The notes under the pieces: generated by a model | Database searches by the model: none | Told to the model about the DNA's origin: nothing | What the model saw: only the letters and a program-made list of their open reading frames with translations | NCBI RefSeq assembly: GCF_907164915.1 | Contig: NC_061869.1 | Location: 15,105,125-15,169,124 of the forward strand | DNA from: Impatiens glandulifera | Taxonomy: Eukaryota; Streptophyta; Magnoliopsida; Ericales; Balsaminaceae | Direction: 5' to 3' | Length of the DNA stretch: 64,000 nucleotides | In this document: piece by piece, positions 11,165 through 22,600 of the stretch | How positions within the stretch are numbered: position 1 is the first letter of the stretch | Layout: each line of letters begins with the position of its first letter | Made by a program: the position numbers and the translations under genes

Positions 11165-12577
11165 GAGAGAATGATATTATAACTAGTTAGTGACATTGTT
11201 GTAACATCTTATTAGTGTATTATGTTTTAAATATATGAGTACATTGAATGATTAATATATTTATAATATGTTTTACATATATTTTAATAATTTATTTATT
11301 TTTAATGAAAGAGAACTAGCATGAGAATGTCATGATTCTATTTAAACACAAATCGTTTTCAGATAGAATTGAACCCGTGACATACATATATTTTAATAAT
11401 TAATTATAGAATCATTATGATTTACTATAGTAGATAAAAAGCAATTTAATGAATAATTAATTTATGGACTAAATAATAATTTTGAATTTAATCTTATGAG
11501 TAGATTTTGAAGGTTATATTATTGTAGATGCATATTTGATATATGTATCTCCTTTCTCCAACAAAACCTAAAAATAAAAAAAACGTTATGGCCACTAGTT
11601 AATGTTAATTTGTCATTTATATTTAGATAATTTTTTTTGTATTTTTTTTTTTTAATTTTATTCTTCAACCTATCATGCATTAGGGAAAATAATTCATCAA
11701 TCCTACGTGATTCTCCGGTCTGGGGCAGCCCTCTGCCTATGCGATGATTCTCTTGTCGCGCCCCACGCAGGCCTCGGCATAAGCAATTTTTTAGCCGCGA
11801 GTAAAAAATAAGTTATTAAGGAGTTTCTTTTTGTATATTATATGGATGCTCCTATCCGCAAAGACCATGATTGGTGTTATAAAAAATAAAAGTCACCGTT
11901 GTAAACCTATTTCTTTGAGCTTTTTCTTTGGGCGCGTGGCAGCAAAAGGATAAAGCGACGTCGTCTCAGGTTCTTCTTCCTTCTTTTTTCCGTGCACCGA
12001 GGACACAAGGCTTCTGCCTTGGGTGCAAAGAGCATCCCCATCCCTTTTTAATATGATTTTTCTGATCCCCGGCTAAAGTTGATGGGCTTCCCGATGTCCG
12101 AGTCTAGCTCAGATGGCCTCCCTTTTTAGGTCAGACTCGGTTTACCTCCGGATTGGATTGGACTGGATCGGATCAGTTTACATCTGGATTGGATCGGTTT
12201 ACAAGTCTTATATTAATATTTTATTTTATACAAAAATTAAGACTCGTATAAATAGAAACTTTTTTTTTATCTAATAACATAAACAACCTATATTACAATA
12301 TTATATAGATATAGTTAGATCGATTTTTCATCACATAATCTCACCCTCAACTACATTCATTCATCTCATTTACTACACAAACTAAGTTGATTACATTGTT
12401 AAACATATGATTTTTCATACATGTAGCTAGTTTGCAATTAAGTTGCGACTAATACAAGAAATTAAGTATTATATACAAAATGTTCAATCCTTATTCTTTC
12501 TTTATGTTATTTTTTCTTAAATTATACAATAAAGTAATATTCATGCTTTGTAATGTATAATCTTATGTTTGGGAGGA
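11163..12577. other. Intergenic; GC-richer block near 11.7-12.2 kb
   Basis: No gene is recognised. About 11700-12060 is distinctly richer in G+C than its surroundings. Within it, GGATGCTC at 11844 and its reverse complement GAGCATCC at 12030-12037 could be the ends of a ~194-bp Harbinger-like MITE, but no target duplication is visible. At 12150-12200 there are several GGATTGGAT/GGATCGG words. Confidence 0.35.
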
Positions 12578-12582
12578 CCATC

Positions 12583-13010
12583 TGTCGTGACCTTACTGTC
12601 AATCACGATATAAATCCCACAATAATAGTTTCGTAGAATATATAGAGAAGAACAGAATGAGTTAAAAAAACAGAATAAGAACAGAATAAATGGAAGAACA
12701 GATTGAATAGAAGAACAAATTGATAGAAAAACAGAATAAATAGAAGAACAGACTGAATAGAAATTGGGAGTTTATTAGGGTTAGGGTTACCAGGAGCGAC
12801 GACTCTAGTAATTAGAAAGAGAAAGTATAACAATTAGAATATCAAAAACATATCCCTCTCCTTACAATTCTATTCTTATTTATAGACTAACAAATTATAA
12901 ATTTAGGAAATAGATTCCTAATCTCTGGAAATAGAATCCTCATCTTTGGAAATAGAATCCTCATCTTTGGAAATAGAATATTCATTGTTGTGAATATTAG
13001 ATTCACAACA
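12583..13010 (-). repeat. 3' LTR of the Gypsy element
   Basis: A 428-bp LTR. In element orientation it starts TGTTGTGAATC at 13010, right after the polypurine tract, and ends at 12583 (plus-strand TGTCGTGACC) next to the CCATC duplication. It contains tandem ~21-bp sub-repeats (GGAAATAGAATCCTCATCTTT) at about 12920-12975 and AGAACAGA-type repeats near 12645-12760. Confidence 0.85.
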
Positions 13011-13298
13011 TCCCCTTCTCCTTAAGAACTTCCTTTCCCTTTTTGAACGTGCCTTCTGCATCGGAAACTGCTTACAGAATTCAGGAAATTGAGAACGAAA
13101 AAAAGTCCATTCTTCCCACGTGGCGTCCTCCTTCGTAGCATTTACCCACTGAACCAATACCTGAGCAACCATTCTTCCCTTCTTTCTGATTAGACGCCTT
13201 TCCAAAATTTCTTCAGGGACCAATAGTATATCACCATCCTCTGCCACTACGGGAAGCGATAAGCTGACCGTCTGCACCTCGCCCAATTTAGCCCTCAA
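12918..13298 (-). pseudogene. Chromodomain C-terminal part of pol
   Basis: This frame continues the integrase C-terminus after a frameshift near 13288-13300. It carries a chromodomain-like segment with PEEILERR, AQVLVQWVN, EDATWEEW and FPEF in the usual order. In chromoviruses this module binds chromatin and guides integration. The frame then runs past the polypurine tract and stops inside the 3' LTR. A serine/aspartate-rich tail, ISKDEDS repeated, is simply the translated LTR sub-repeat. It is not an independent gene. Confidence 0.75.
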
Positions 13299-14238
13299 TA
13301 AGGATACATGAAAGACAATGAATCTTACAGCCCTCTGGAAGTTTCAATTTATAGGCCACTTCACCAATTCTTTGTTCAACGAGAAAAGGTCCAAAATATT
13401 TTGCCGACAACTTAATATTTTTACGAGCAGCAACTGAAGTTTGTCGATAAGGTTGTAGCTTTAAAAACACCCAATCGCCCACCTTAAACTCTCTTTCTTG
13501 ACGTTTTCTATCAGCTTGTTGTTTCATACGATTCCAAGCTAATTCCAAATTCTCTTTCAAAATACGACACATCCGTGTACGCTCTAGAACAAAATCTTCA
13601 ACAGCGCCAACCTTACACGATACCATTGGACCCATAGGTAGTGGTACTGGAGTAAATCCATAAAGAGCTTCAAAAGGGGACATTTTAATTGAAGAATGAA
13701 ATGTGGAATTGTACCACCACCCTGCGAGAGCTAGCCACCGTCTCCACAATTTTGGTTTTTGTCCACTCATACATCGCAAATAAGATTCCAAACACTGATT
13801 GACTCTTTCAGTTTGACCATCCGTTTCAGGATGATAAGCTGTACTCAATAACGATTTTACCCCAATAACTCGTAACAATTCTTGCCAAAAATGACTAATA
13901 AAAATAGCATCTCTGTCAGAGATAGTGGACTCGGGCAACCCATGAAGTTTGTAGACATTATCCAAAAATAAAGATGCAACTTGGGCTGCAGAAAATGGAT
14001 GTTTCAATCCAATAAAATGACTATACTTAGTAAAACGATCAACAATTACCAGTATGGTAGAGCAGCCTTCTGATGTTGAGAGTCCTTCTATAAAATCCAT
14101 CGTGATATTCAACCACGGACGTTCTGGTACCGGTAATGGTTGCAATAATTCGGGCTTACTGGTCTTCTCTAATTTAAATCTTTGACAAATATCACAACTT
14201 TTTATCATTTCTAAAACTTTTTCTTCATACCCGACCAC
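13288..14238 (-). pseudogene. Integrase catalytic core and C-terminal domain
   Basis: The frame starts with the CxxC half of the zinc-binding domain (SCDICQRFK). The rve catalytic core follows: first Asp in ITMDFIEGL, second Asp in TISDRDAIF, and the Glu in [16 protein letters not shown], so the DDE triad is visible. The C-terminal segment has the [16 protein letters not shown] and KYFGPFLV (GPF/GPY-like) motifs. The HxxxH half of the zinc finger lies in the preceding frame (14211-14720), showing a frameshift near 14215-14235. A second frameshift separates it from the chromodomain. Confidence 0.85.
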
Positions 14239-14720
14239 CAGAAAAGAGAATTTAACCGCTGAAATGTAGCTTGCATCCCTGAATGTCCTCCAATACTTGA
14301 TTCATGAAGGGTTAACAAGATATTTTTCCTTAAAGATCCATTTTTGCCCACATAGACTCGACCTTTATTTTTTATGATATTGGCCCCAATTGAAAACATA
14401 GGCCAATCTAAAGGATTACTTGCCATTAGTAGAACCATCTTCTGAGCAAAATCATCACCTTGATAAGAATCTTCGATTTCTTTCTTCCATGAAGTCGTTG
14501 TCACCGTCATCCCCATTAGTGAAGCGTGATTAGCTCTTGATAGGGCATCAACGGCCAGATTGGAACTTCCCCTCTTATATGTAATTGTATAATCAAAACC
14601 CAATAACTTAGTGAGCCACTTTTGTTGTAATACCGTTGTAATCTTCTGTCCATGAGATATTTGAGACTTTGATGATCTGTTCGTATAACGAAGGGTCTTC
14701 CATACAAATAGTGTCACCAT
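14211..14720 (-). pseudogene. RNase H end and integrase zinc-finger start
   Basis: It includes LTKLLGFDYTITYKRG and NLAVDALSRA, the end of the Gypsy RNase H domain, and later [10 protein letters not shown], the His pair of the integrase HHCC finger. The middle of RNase H (FVIRTDHQSLKYLMDRR) is only readable in another frame at 14516-14707. At least two frameshifts therefore disrupt this ~500-bp stretch. These could be old mutations or, in part, sequencing indels. Confidence 0.75.
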
Positions 14721-15349
14721 TTCGTGACTGCCATAAGTACAGCTAATAATTCCTTTTCATATGTAGAAAGACCAAGATGAGGTTTAGCTAACGCTTTACT
14801 AAGGAAAGAAATAGGTCTTCCCCCTTGCATTAACACAACTCCTATTCCTCCTTGACTTGCATCTGTCTCTACTTCTAAAGGCCGAGAAAAATCGGGTAAT
14901 GCTAATACTAGAGTAGTAGTCAATGCCGTTTTGAGTTTACTGAATGCTACTCCCACTTCATTAGTCCAAGTAAAAAGTCCTTTTTTTAACAACCCATGAA
15001 GTGGCTTGCTTATAATACCAAATTGATTCACAAAGCGTCGATAATAACCTGCTAGACCCAGAAATCCCCTTAGCTCTTTCACTGTTTTTGGTATTGGCCT
15101 CGAAGTAATACAATCAATCTTTCGCAAGTCCACTTCAACCCCATTACCACTTACATAATGTCCCAAATATTCTAGTCGTCGTAGTGCAAATTCGCATTTA
15201 TCCAGCTTGACCGACAATTTATGTTGTAATAGAGTTTTAAGTACCAATTCTAACTTTTTAGTGTGAGCCTCAAGAGAGATACTATAGACCAGAATATCGT
15301 AAAAAAAAAACAAGAACTCCTTTCCTAAGCCATGGACGAAAAATATCAT
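14714..15349 (-). pseudogene. Reverse transcriptase C-terminal half and RNase H start
   Basis: It contains the post-catalytic RT region (KLDKCEFALRRLEYLGHYVS, then the FLGLAGYYRRF motif) and the RNase H start (LEVETDASQGGIGVVLMQ, STYEKELLAVLMAV), all typical of Ty3/Gypsy. It begins in a 10-base homopolymer (15301-15310) exactly at the RT active site. In this frame the first Asp of the paired catalytic aspartates reads Tyr, and the upstream ORF ends in the wrong frame, so RT is non-functional as sequenced. Confidence 0.8.
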
Positions 15350-17060
15350 TCATAAGAGCTTGAAAAGTCGCTGGTGCATTTGATAATCCAAACGGCATTA
15401 CTCTGAATTCATAAAGACCAGAATGAGTGCGAAATGCCGTTTTATATACATCGTCCTCTTTAACACGAATTTGGTGATACCCTGCACGTAAGTCCAATTT
15501 TGAGAAAATTGTCGCTCCATACAGTTCATCTAGCATCTCATCCACTGCCGGAATAGGATATTTGTCTTTAATCGTTACTTCATTTAATTTCCGATAGTCT
15601 ACACAGAATCGCCACGTCCCATCCTTCTTCTTAACCAAAATAACTGGAGAAGCAAAGGAGCTCGTGCTTTCGCGGATGATTCCAGACTTCTGCATTTCTG
15701 CAACTAGACTTTCAATTTCTCCCTTCTGTATGATTGGATATCGATACAGACGTTGATTAGGTGGTCGAGATCCCGGCAATAAGTCAATGGCATGGTCTGT
15801 TGCCCTTTTTGGAGGTAGGCCAGTTAAAGGCTCAAAAACATTTTTATATTTTGATAATAAATCTCTTATCTCCAATGGTAAATGACTGTCACTTAGCTGT
15901 TCTGAATGGGCTGATAACAGAGTTGTAGGCTTAGCATTCATAAAAAATAGTTGACCCACAAAACAATCGTAACCCTCCTTTACATTCCGAGCTACGTCAT
16001 CCCCTGTCATTAAATAAAAGGAACTACCCTCCATGTCACCAGACAGACGAATCTTCTCTCCAGATAACCTAGCTTTCATAACTCTCTTCTCGAAATCAAG
16101 ACTCACCGGTCCATATTTAGTCATCCAGTCAACTCCCAAAACCATATCACAACCTTCCAACTTGATCGTTCGAAAGTCTAGTAGAAAATCATGGCTCTGC
16201 ATTTTCCAAGTCAATTTCGTGCATAAGAATCGACTAAATATTCTGCCTCCGCCTGCAATAGTTACCCCCATAGGTATTGTTTCCTTTAGAATACAACCCA
16301 ACTGAGATGCAGTACCCTCATCAATAAACGAATGCGTACTACCACTATCGATTAATATAGTGATTTTCCTTTTCTTGAGCTGTCCAATAATCTTGAGCGT
16401 AGAATTATTAGCACTCCCATTAAGAGCGTGCATTAAAATTGATCCCCCATCGCTACCCCTTTCGACTCTAGCCTCCTCTTTAGCCTTAAGACAGTCATCT
16501 TCGTCATCATAAATATCTTCGGCTTTGGACTCCTCTTTATCTTTAAACCAGTCGTCTATCTCATCTTCCATTGCTTCAATATTGAATAAATGATGACGGT
16601 TGGGGCAAACGTGATCTTTGGAATATTTCCCATCACACTTGAAACAGATACCTTTAGCACGTTTTTCTCTCATCTCTGCAAACGTGAGATCTCTAGCTGG
16701 TATTCCAGTAGTATTTATTGCCCGATCTAATGTCATTGGTCCTGCCATATTTAAAACTTCTTTTAATTCAGGTCGTAACCCTCCCATGAAACTCTTCACA
16801 TAGTATTCGTCATTCTGTGGAAAGTATTTAGCTGCAACCAATGCTCTTAGCTCTCGCCATTGATAGATATAGTCTTTCAGAGTCCCTGTCTGTCTCAACT
16901 GATTAAATTCTATTATCACATCTTGGTGTCCCTCTTCTTGAAATGCTAATAACACCTCTTCAGAGAATTCTTCCCAATTTGGCAATGGATAATCTATTAG
17001 ATAATCGTAGAACCACACATCAGCCTCACCAGAAAGAAAATAAGACACGTAGTTTACCAC
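15282..17060 (-). pseudogene. Gag (N-terminally truncated), protease and RT N-terminal half
   Basis: A 592-codon frame. Residues 1-130 are the C-terminal part of a retrotransposon Gag domain ([31 protein letters not shown]). A zinc knuckle [14 protein letters not shown] follows near residue 138. The aspartic protease motif [12 protein letters not shown] is near 235, and RT begins with [27 protein letters not shown] and [13 protein letters not shown]. It begins exactly at the junction with CACTA-like sequence (17058), so roughly the first third of Gag is lost. It ends at the homopolymer frameshift in the RT active site. Confidence 0.85.
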
Positions 17061-17385
17061 TAGTAGAAAATAAATCTTCTGTAACGACTGCTAGTAACGG
17101 CGCTCGAACGCCCTTACAAATATTTTTTATCAGTAAAGGCTATATTAAACCGTTACTGTTATGAGTATATCAGTAACGACTATATAAACCGTTACAGATA
17201 TGGCTTCATTTACAGTTCTTTGTGTTTGATATCAGTAACGGTTTTAGTAGAAAACCGTTACTACTAGGGCATCTGTAACGGTTATTCATAAACCGTTACA
17301 GATAGTAAGTCTTCTTTTTAACTTCTCTGCTAGTATCTGTAACAGTTTTATGAATAACCGTTACAGATATGGCTTTATTTACAGT
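17058..17385. mobile_element. CACTA-type terminal fragment inside the Gypsy element
   Basis: It starts CACTAGTAGAAAATAA, a typical CACTA terminus. Many short subterminal repeats in both orientations follow (CAGTAACGG, ATCTGTAACGGTT, AACCGTTACAGAT), which is the architecture of En/Spm ends. Only one end is present. On the other side (17386) the sequence jumps into the middle of the 5' LTR. The likely history is insertion of a CACTA element, then a deletion removing its rest together with the retroelement's gag start, PBS and part of the LTR. Confidence 0.65.
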
Positions 17386-17689
17386 AAAACAGAATAAATA
17401 GAAGAACAGACTGAATAGAAATTGGGAGTTTATTAGGGTTAGGGTTACCAGGAGCGACAACTCTGGTAATTAGAAAGAGAAAGTATAACAATTAGAATAT
17501 CAAAAACATATCCCTCTCTTTACAATTCTATTCTTATTTATAGACTAACAAATTATAAATTTAGGAAATAGATTTCTAATCTTTAAAAATAGATTCCTAA
17601 TCTCTGGAAATAGAATTCTCATCTTTGGAAATAGAATCTTCATCTTTGGAAATAGAATATTCATTGTTGTGAATATTAGATTCACAACA
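17386..17689 (-). repeat. Truncated 5' LTR of the Gypsy element
   Basis: It matches 12727-13010 of the 3' LTR from AAAACAGAATAAATAG to the TTCACAACA end, and is followed by the CCATC duplication. The first ~144 bp of the corresponding 3' LTR sequence (12583-12726) are absent. It has one more ~21-bp sub-repeat than the 3' LTR and a few substitutions, showing that the element is not recent. Confidence 0.85.
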
Positions 17690-17694
17690 CCATC

Positions 17695-18816
17695 CTGTCT
17701 GGATCAAAGATGAATTATCTGGATTAACATTGTCTACATCGGCGCGGGGCGCCCGACTAGACTTGGAAGAATCTTGGTCTAATTGGTCATTCTATTTATT
17801 AATAGATGACATCTTTGTTAAATGACTATAGTTACTCTTTTACTCAAATAGTTGGATAAAATGTGGTTTGCAATAAGAAAACCCGTGAAGCATCATAGTT
17901 AGACATCTCAAGTTTGCATCCCTTTGCGCATTTCAGTCTTTGAATTATCAAGAAAAGAAAAGTGTGGTCCATCTTTGAAAAATTAAATATTTCGGCTGAT
18001 GTTTATCCGATCGACGCAAGGTAAAAGACTACCTCCAAAAGCAAACGTGCGTTCCGTTAGGTCCGTTAGTGGCGAGTGTAACAAACGTTGGTTTTTCTAT
18101 TTGTTGATCCGCTGAAACGTGAAAGCGCCTGACTTTCATTGTAGTGGGAACGCGGTAAGCCAACATCCATTGGAATTTGGAAGAGGGCAACGCTTCATCC
18201 GTTGGTTCGACTTGCTGCAGTCTTTAAACCTTAACGATTTGTTTGAATTCAATTATTCCTTCATTTTTTAGTTTTTTATAATCTGCAAAAATACATAAAA
18301 TTATTTGAAAGACATACATTTTATTTTTACCTATTTTATTTGTTTTTGGTGTATTTTAGTGCGTGTTATATAAACAATTATTTTAGAATTTAAATAGCTA
18401 CAACATTTATCCCTAATAATTATTTAATTTATTTAAGTCACTTTTAAAATTAGTTTGGGATTAATTAACCTAATAATTATCCCAAATAATTATTGAACTT
18501 TATTTTGGCATTTATTTTAATTAATTTGAGATTAATTATTTCAAATATACTAAATTTTATTTTACCCTTTGTTTTAATTATTTAAAATTTATGAATAAAA
18601 TATTTATTTAAAATAATTATTTAAAATTTATAAATTAGAGTAGTAAAATTTATTGTTTACGAAAGTAATTCTATAAAATTATATAGAGTGATTATGTATT
18701 TAATGTATGATTGAGGATATATGAATGAAATCATATATAGTGATTCTATAAAATCATATGTAGTAATTCTATAAAATCATATACAGTGATTCTATATTAA
18801 AGATATATGAATGAAA
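17695..18816. other. Intergenic, nothing recognised
   Basis: No gene is seen. About 17990-18240 is GC-richer. From 18655 the flank holds short repeats of ATTCTATAAAATCATATA and TATAGTGATTCTATA, whose relatives also follow the big array at 31183-31330. The array therefore interrupts an older AT-rich repeat region. Confidence 0.4.
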
Positions 18817-19520
18817 TCTCTATATATATAATGATGCTTAATTTTTAAAGTGTCCGGATTGCCGGGTCGAGAGTTGTGGTTAATTTGGATACTTGGATCG
18901 GATTGTGGGTTGACCCGCCTTTAAATTTAAAACGGTTAAAAATAAAATTAAAAATGCTAGAGATATGTTTCGAACTTGCAACCTAACAAAACAAATACAA
19001 CTCTTTAACCAACTGGGTTACAAAGAATTTATATCTTAAATTCAACACCAAATTTGATAAATGCGAGACGTTTAAATATTAATATAAGTTAACCTTTTTA
19101 ACTAACTAATCTATATATATATAATGATGCTTAATTTTTAAAGTGTCCGGATTGCCGGGTCGAGGGCTGTGTTTAATTTGGATACTTGGGTCGGATTGTG
19201 GGTTGACCCGCTTTTAAATTTGAAACGGTTAAAAATAAAATTAAAAATGCTACAGGTATGTTTCGAACTTGCAACCTAACAAAACAAATACAACTCTTTA
19301 ACCAAATAGGCTACAAAGACTTTATATTTTAAATTCAACACCAAATTTGATAAACGCGGGACGTTTTAATATTAATATAACTTCAACTTCTTAACTAACT
19401 AATCTATATATATATATAATGATGCTTAATTTTTAAAGTGTCCGGAGAGCTGTGGTTAATTTGGATACTTGGGTCGGATTGTAGGTTGACCCGCCTTTAA
19501 ATTTAAAACGGTTAAAAATA

Positions 19521-19605
19521 AAATTAAAAATGCTAGAGGTATGTTTCGAACTTGCAACCTAACAAAACAAATACAACTCTTTAACCAACTAGGCTACAAA
19601 GACTT
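19521..19605 (-). promoter_or_regulatory. Representative tRNA-like Pol III promoter in the array unit
   Basis: On the minus strand this unit has an A box TAGCCTAGTTGG (19585-19596), a perfect match to TRGCNNAGTNGG. The B-box-like AAGTTCGAAAC is at 19543-19553, about 43 nt downstream, and a TTTTT terminator is at 19526-19530. The same arrangement recurs in nearly all units. The encoded ~80-nt stretch does not fold into a convincing cloverleaf (weak D stem), so it is tRNA-derived rather than a tRNA gene. Activity is unknown. Confidence 0.5.
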
Positions 19606-22600
19606 TAAATTTTAAATTCATCACCAAATTTGATAAAGACGGGACGTTTTAATATTAATATAACTTCAACTTTTTAACTAACTAATCTATATATATATAA
19701 TGATGCTTAATTTTTAAAGTGTCCGGATTGCCGGGTCGAGAGTTGTGGTTAATTTGGATACTTGGGTCGGATTGTGGGTTGACCCGCCTTTAAATTTAAA
19801 ACGGTTAAAAATAAAATTAAAAATGATAGAGGTATGTTTCGAATTTGCAACCTAACAACACAATTACAACTCTTTAACCAACTAGGCTACAAAGACTTTA
19901 TATTTTAAATTCAACATCATATTTGATAAACGCGGGACGTTTTAATATTAATATAAGTTCAACTTTTTAACTAACTAATCTATATATATAATGATGCTTA
20001 ATTTTTTAAGTGTCCGGATTGCCGGGTCGAGAGCTGTGTTTAATTTGGATACTTGGGTCGGATTGTGGGTTGACCCGCCTTAAATTTAAAACGGTTAAAA
20101 ATAAAATTAAAAATGCTAGAGGTATGTTTCGAACTTACAACCTAACAAAACAAGTACAACTCTTTAACCAAATAGGCTACAAAGACTTTATATTTTAAAT
20201 TTAACACCAAATTTGATAAACGCGGGACGTTTTAATATTAATATAACTTCAACTTTTTAACTAACTAATCTATATATATATATATAATGATGCTTAATTT
20301 TTAAAGTGTCCGGAGAGCTATGGTTAATTTGGATACTTGGGTCGAATTGTGGGTTGACACGCCTTTAAATTTAAAACGGTTAAAAATAAAATTAAAAATG
20401 ATATAGGTATGTTTCGAACTTACAACCTAACAAAACAAGTAAAACTCTTTAACCAACTAAGCTACAAAGACTTTATATTTTAAATTCAACATCAAATTTG
20501 ATAAACGCGGTACATTTTAATATTAATATAAGTTCAACTTTTTAACTAACTAATCTTTATATATATATAATGATGCTTAATTTTTAAAGTGTCCGGATTG
20601 CCGGGTCGAGAGTTGTGGTTAATTTGGATACTTGGGTCGGATTGTGGGTTGACCCGCCTTTAAATTTAAAACGGTTAAAAATAAAATTAAAAATGATAGA
20701 TGTATGTTTCAAACTTACAACCTAACAAAACAAGTACAACTCTTTAACCAACTAGGCTACAAAGACTTTATATTTTAAATTCAACACCAAATTTGATAAA
20801 CGCGGGACGTTTTAATATTAATATAAGTTCAACTTTTTAACTAACTAATCTATATATATAATGATGATTAATTTTTTTAGTGTCCGGATTGCCAGGTCGA
20901 GAGCTGTGTTTAATTTGGATACTTGGGTCGGATTGTGGGTTGACCCGCCTTAAATTTAAAACGGTTAAAAATAAAATTAAAAATGATAGAGGTATGTTTC
21001 GAATTTGCAACCTAACAACACAATTACAACTCTTTAACCAACTAGGCTACAAAGACTTTATATTTTAAATTCAACATCATATTTGATAAACGCGGGACGT
21101 TTTAATATTAATATAAGTTCAACTTTTTAACTAACTAATCTATATATATAATGATGCTTAATTTTTTAAGTGTCCGGATTGCCGGGTCGAGAGCTGTGTT
21201 TAATTTGGATACTTGGGTCGGATTGTGGGTTGACCCGCCTTAAATTTAAAACGGTTAAAAATAAAATTAAAAATGCTAGAGGTATGTTTCGAACATGTAA
21301 CCTAACAAAACAAGTACAACTCTTTAACCAAATAGGCTACAAAGACTTTATATTTTAAATTCAACACCAAATTTGATAAACGCGGGACGTTTTAATATTA
21401 ATATAACTTCAACTTCTTAACTAACTAATCTATATATATATAATGATGCTTAATTTTTAAAGTGTCCGGAGAGCTGTGGTTAATTTGGATACTTGGGTCG
21501 GATTGTAGGTTGACCCGCCTTTAAATTTAAAACGGTTAAAAATAAAATTAAAAATGCTAGAGGTATGTTTCGAACTTGCAACCTAACAAAACAAATACAA
21601 CTCTTTAACCAACTAGGCTACAAAGACTTTATATTTTAAATTCATCACCAAATTTGATAAACACGGGACGTTTTAATATTAATATAACTTCAACTTTTTA
21701 ACTAACTAATCTATATATAAATAATGATGCTTAATTTTTAAAGTGTCCGGATTGCCGGGTCGAGTGTTGTGGTTAATTTGGATACTTGGGTCGGATTGTG
21801 GGTTGACCCGCCTTTAAATTTAAAACGGTTAAAAATAAAATTAAAAATGATAGAGGTATGTTTCGAATTTGCAACCTAACAACACAATTACAACTCTTTA
21901 ACCAACTAGGCTACAAAGACTTTATATTTTAAATTCAACATCATATTTGATAAACGCGGGACGTTTTAATATTAATATAAGTTCAACTTTTTAACTAACT
22001 AATCTATATATATAATGATGCTTAATTTTTTAAGTGTCCGGATTGCCGGGTCGAGAGCTGTGTTTAATTTGGATACTTGGGTCGGATTGTGGGTTGACCC
22101 GCCTTAAATTTAAAACGGTTAAAAATAAAATTAAAAATGATATAGGTATGTTTCGAACTTACAACCTAACAAAACAAGTACAACTCTTTAACCAACTAAG
22201 CTACAAAGACTTTATATTTTAAATTCAACATCAAATTTGATAAACGCGGTACATTTTAATATTAATATAAGTTCAACTTTTTAACTAACTAATCTTTATA
22301 TATATAATGATGCTTAATTTTTAAAGTGTCCGGATTGCCGGGTCGAGAGCTGTGGTTAATTTGGATACTTGGGTCGGATTGTGGGTTGACCCGCCTTTAA
22401 ATTTAAAACGGTTAAAAATAAAATTAAAAATGCTAGAGGTATGTTTCGAACTTGCAACCTAACAAAATAAATACAACTCTTTCACCTACTAGGCTACAAA
22501 AACTTTATATTTTAAATTCAACACCAAATTTGATAAATGCGAGACGTTTAAATATTAATATAAGTTCAACTTTTTAACTAACTAATCTATATATATATAT

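Larger units (their letters stand above)
12578..17694 (-). mobile_element. Ty3/Gypsy chromovirus retrotransposon (Reina-like) with target duplication
   Basis: The element spans 12583-17689 on the minus strand. It is flanked by the identical 5-mer CCATC at 12578-12582 and 17690-17694. The order in transcription direction is partial 5' LTR, (CACTA-derived fragment), gag, protease, RT, RNase H, integrase, chromodomain, polypurine tract AAGGAGAAGGGGA, 3' LTR. The pol order and the chromodomain after integrase define a chromovirus. The protein motifs look most like the Reina clade, which is an inference from memory. PBS, gag N-terminus and part of the 5' LTR are missing, and the reading frame is broken several times, so it is inactive. 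Confidence 0.85.

Noticed and set aside
11844..12037. MITE with GGATGCTC ends
   Set aside because: Only eight end bases match and there is no target duplication; kept as a remark only.
16033..17164. Plus-strand frames inside the Gypsy element
   Set aside because: They are antisense shadows of gag and protease coding sequence with no motifs of their own.
19521..19605. True tRNA genes in each array unit
   Set aside because: A and B boxes are present, but the D, anticodon and acceptor stems do not pair well and there is no clear anticodon loop.
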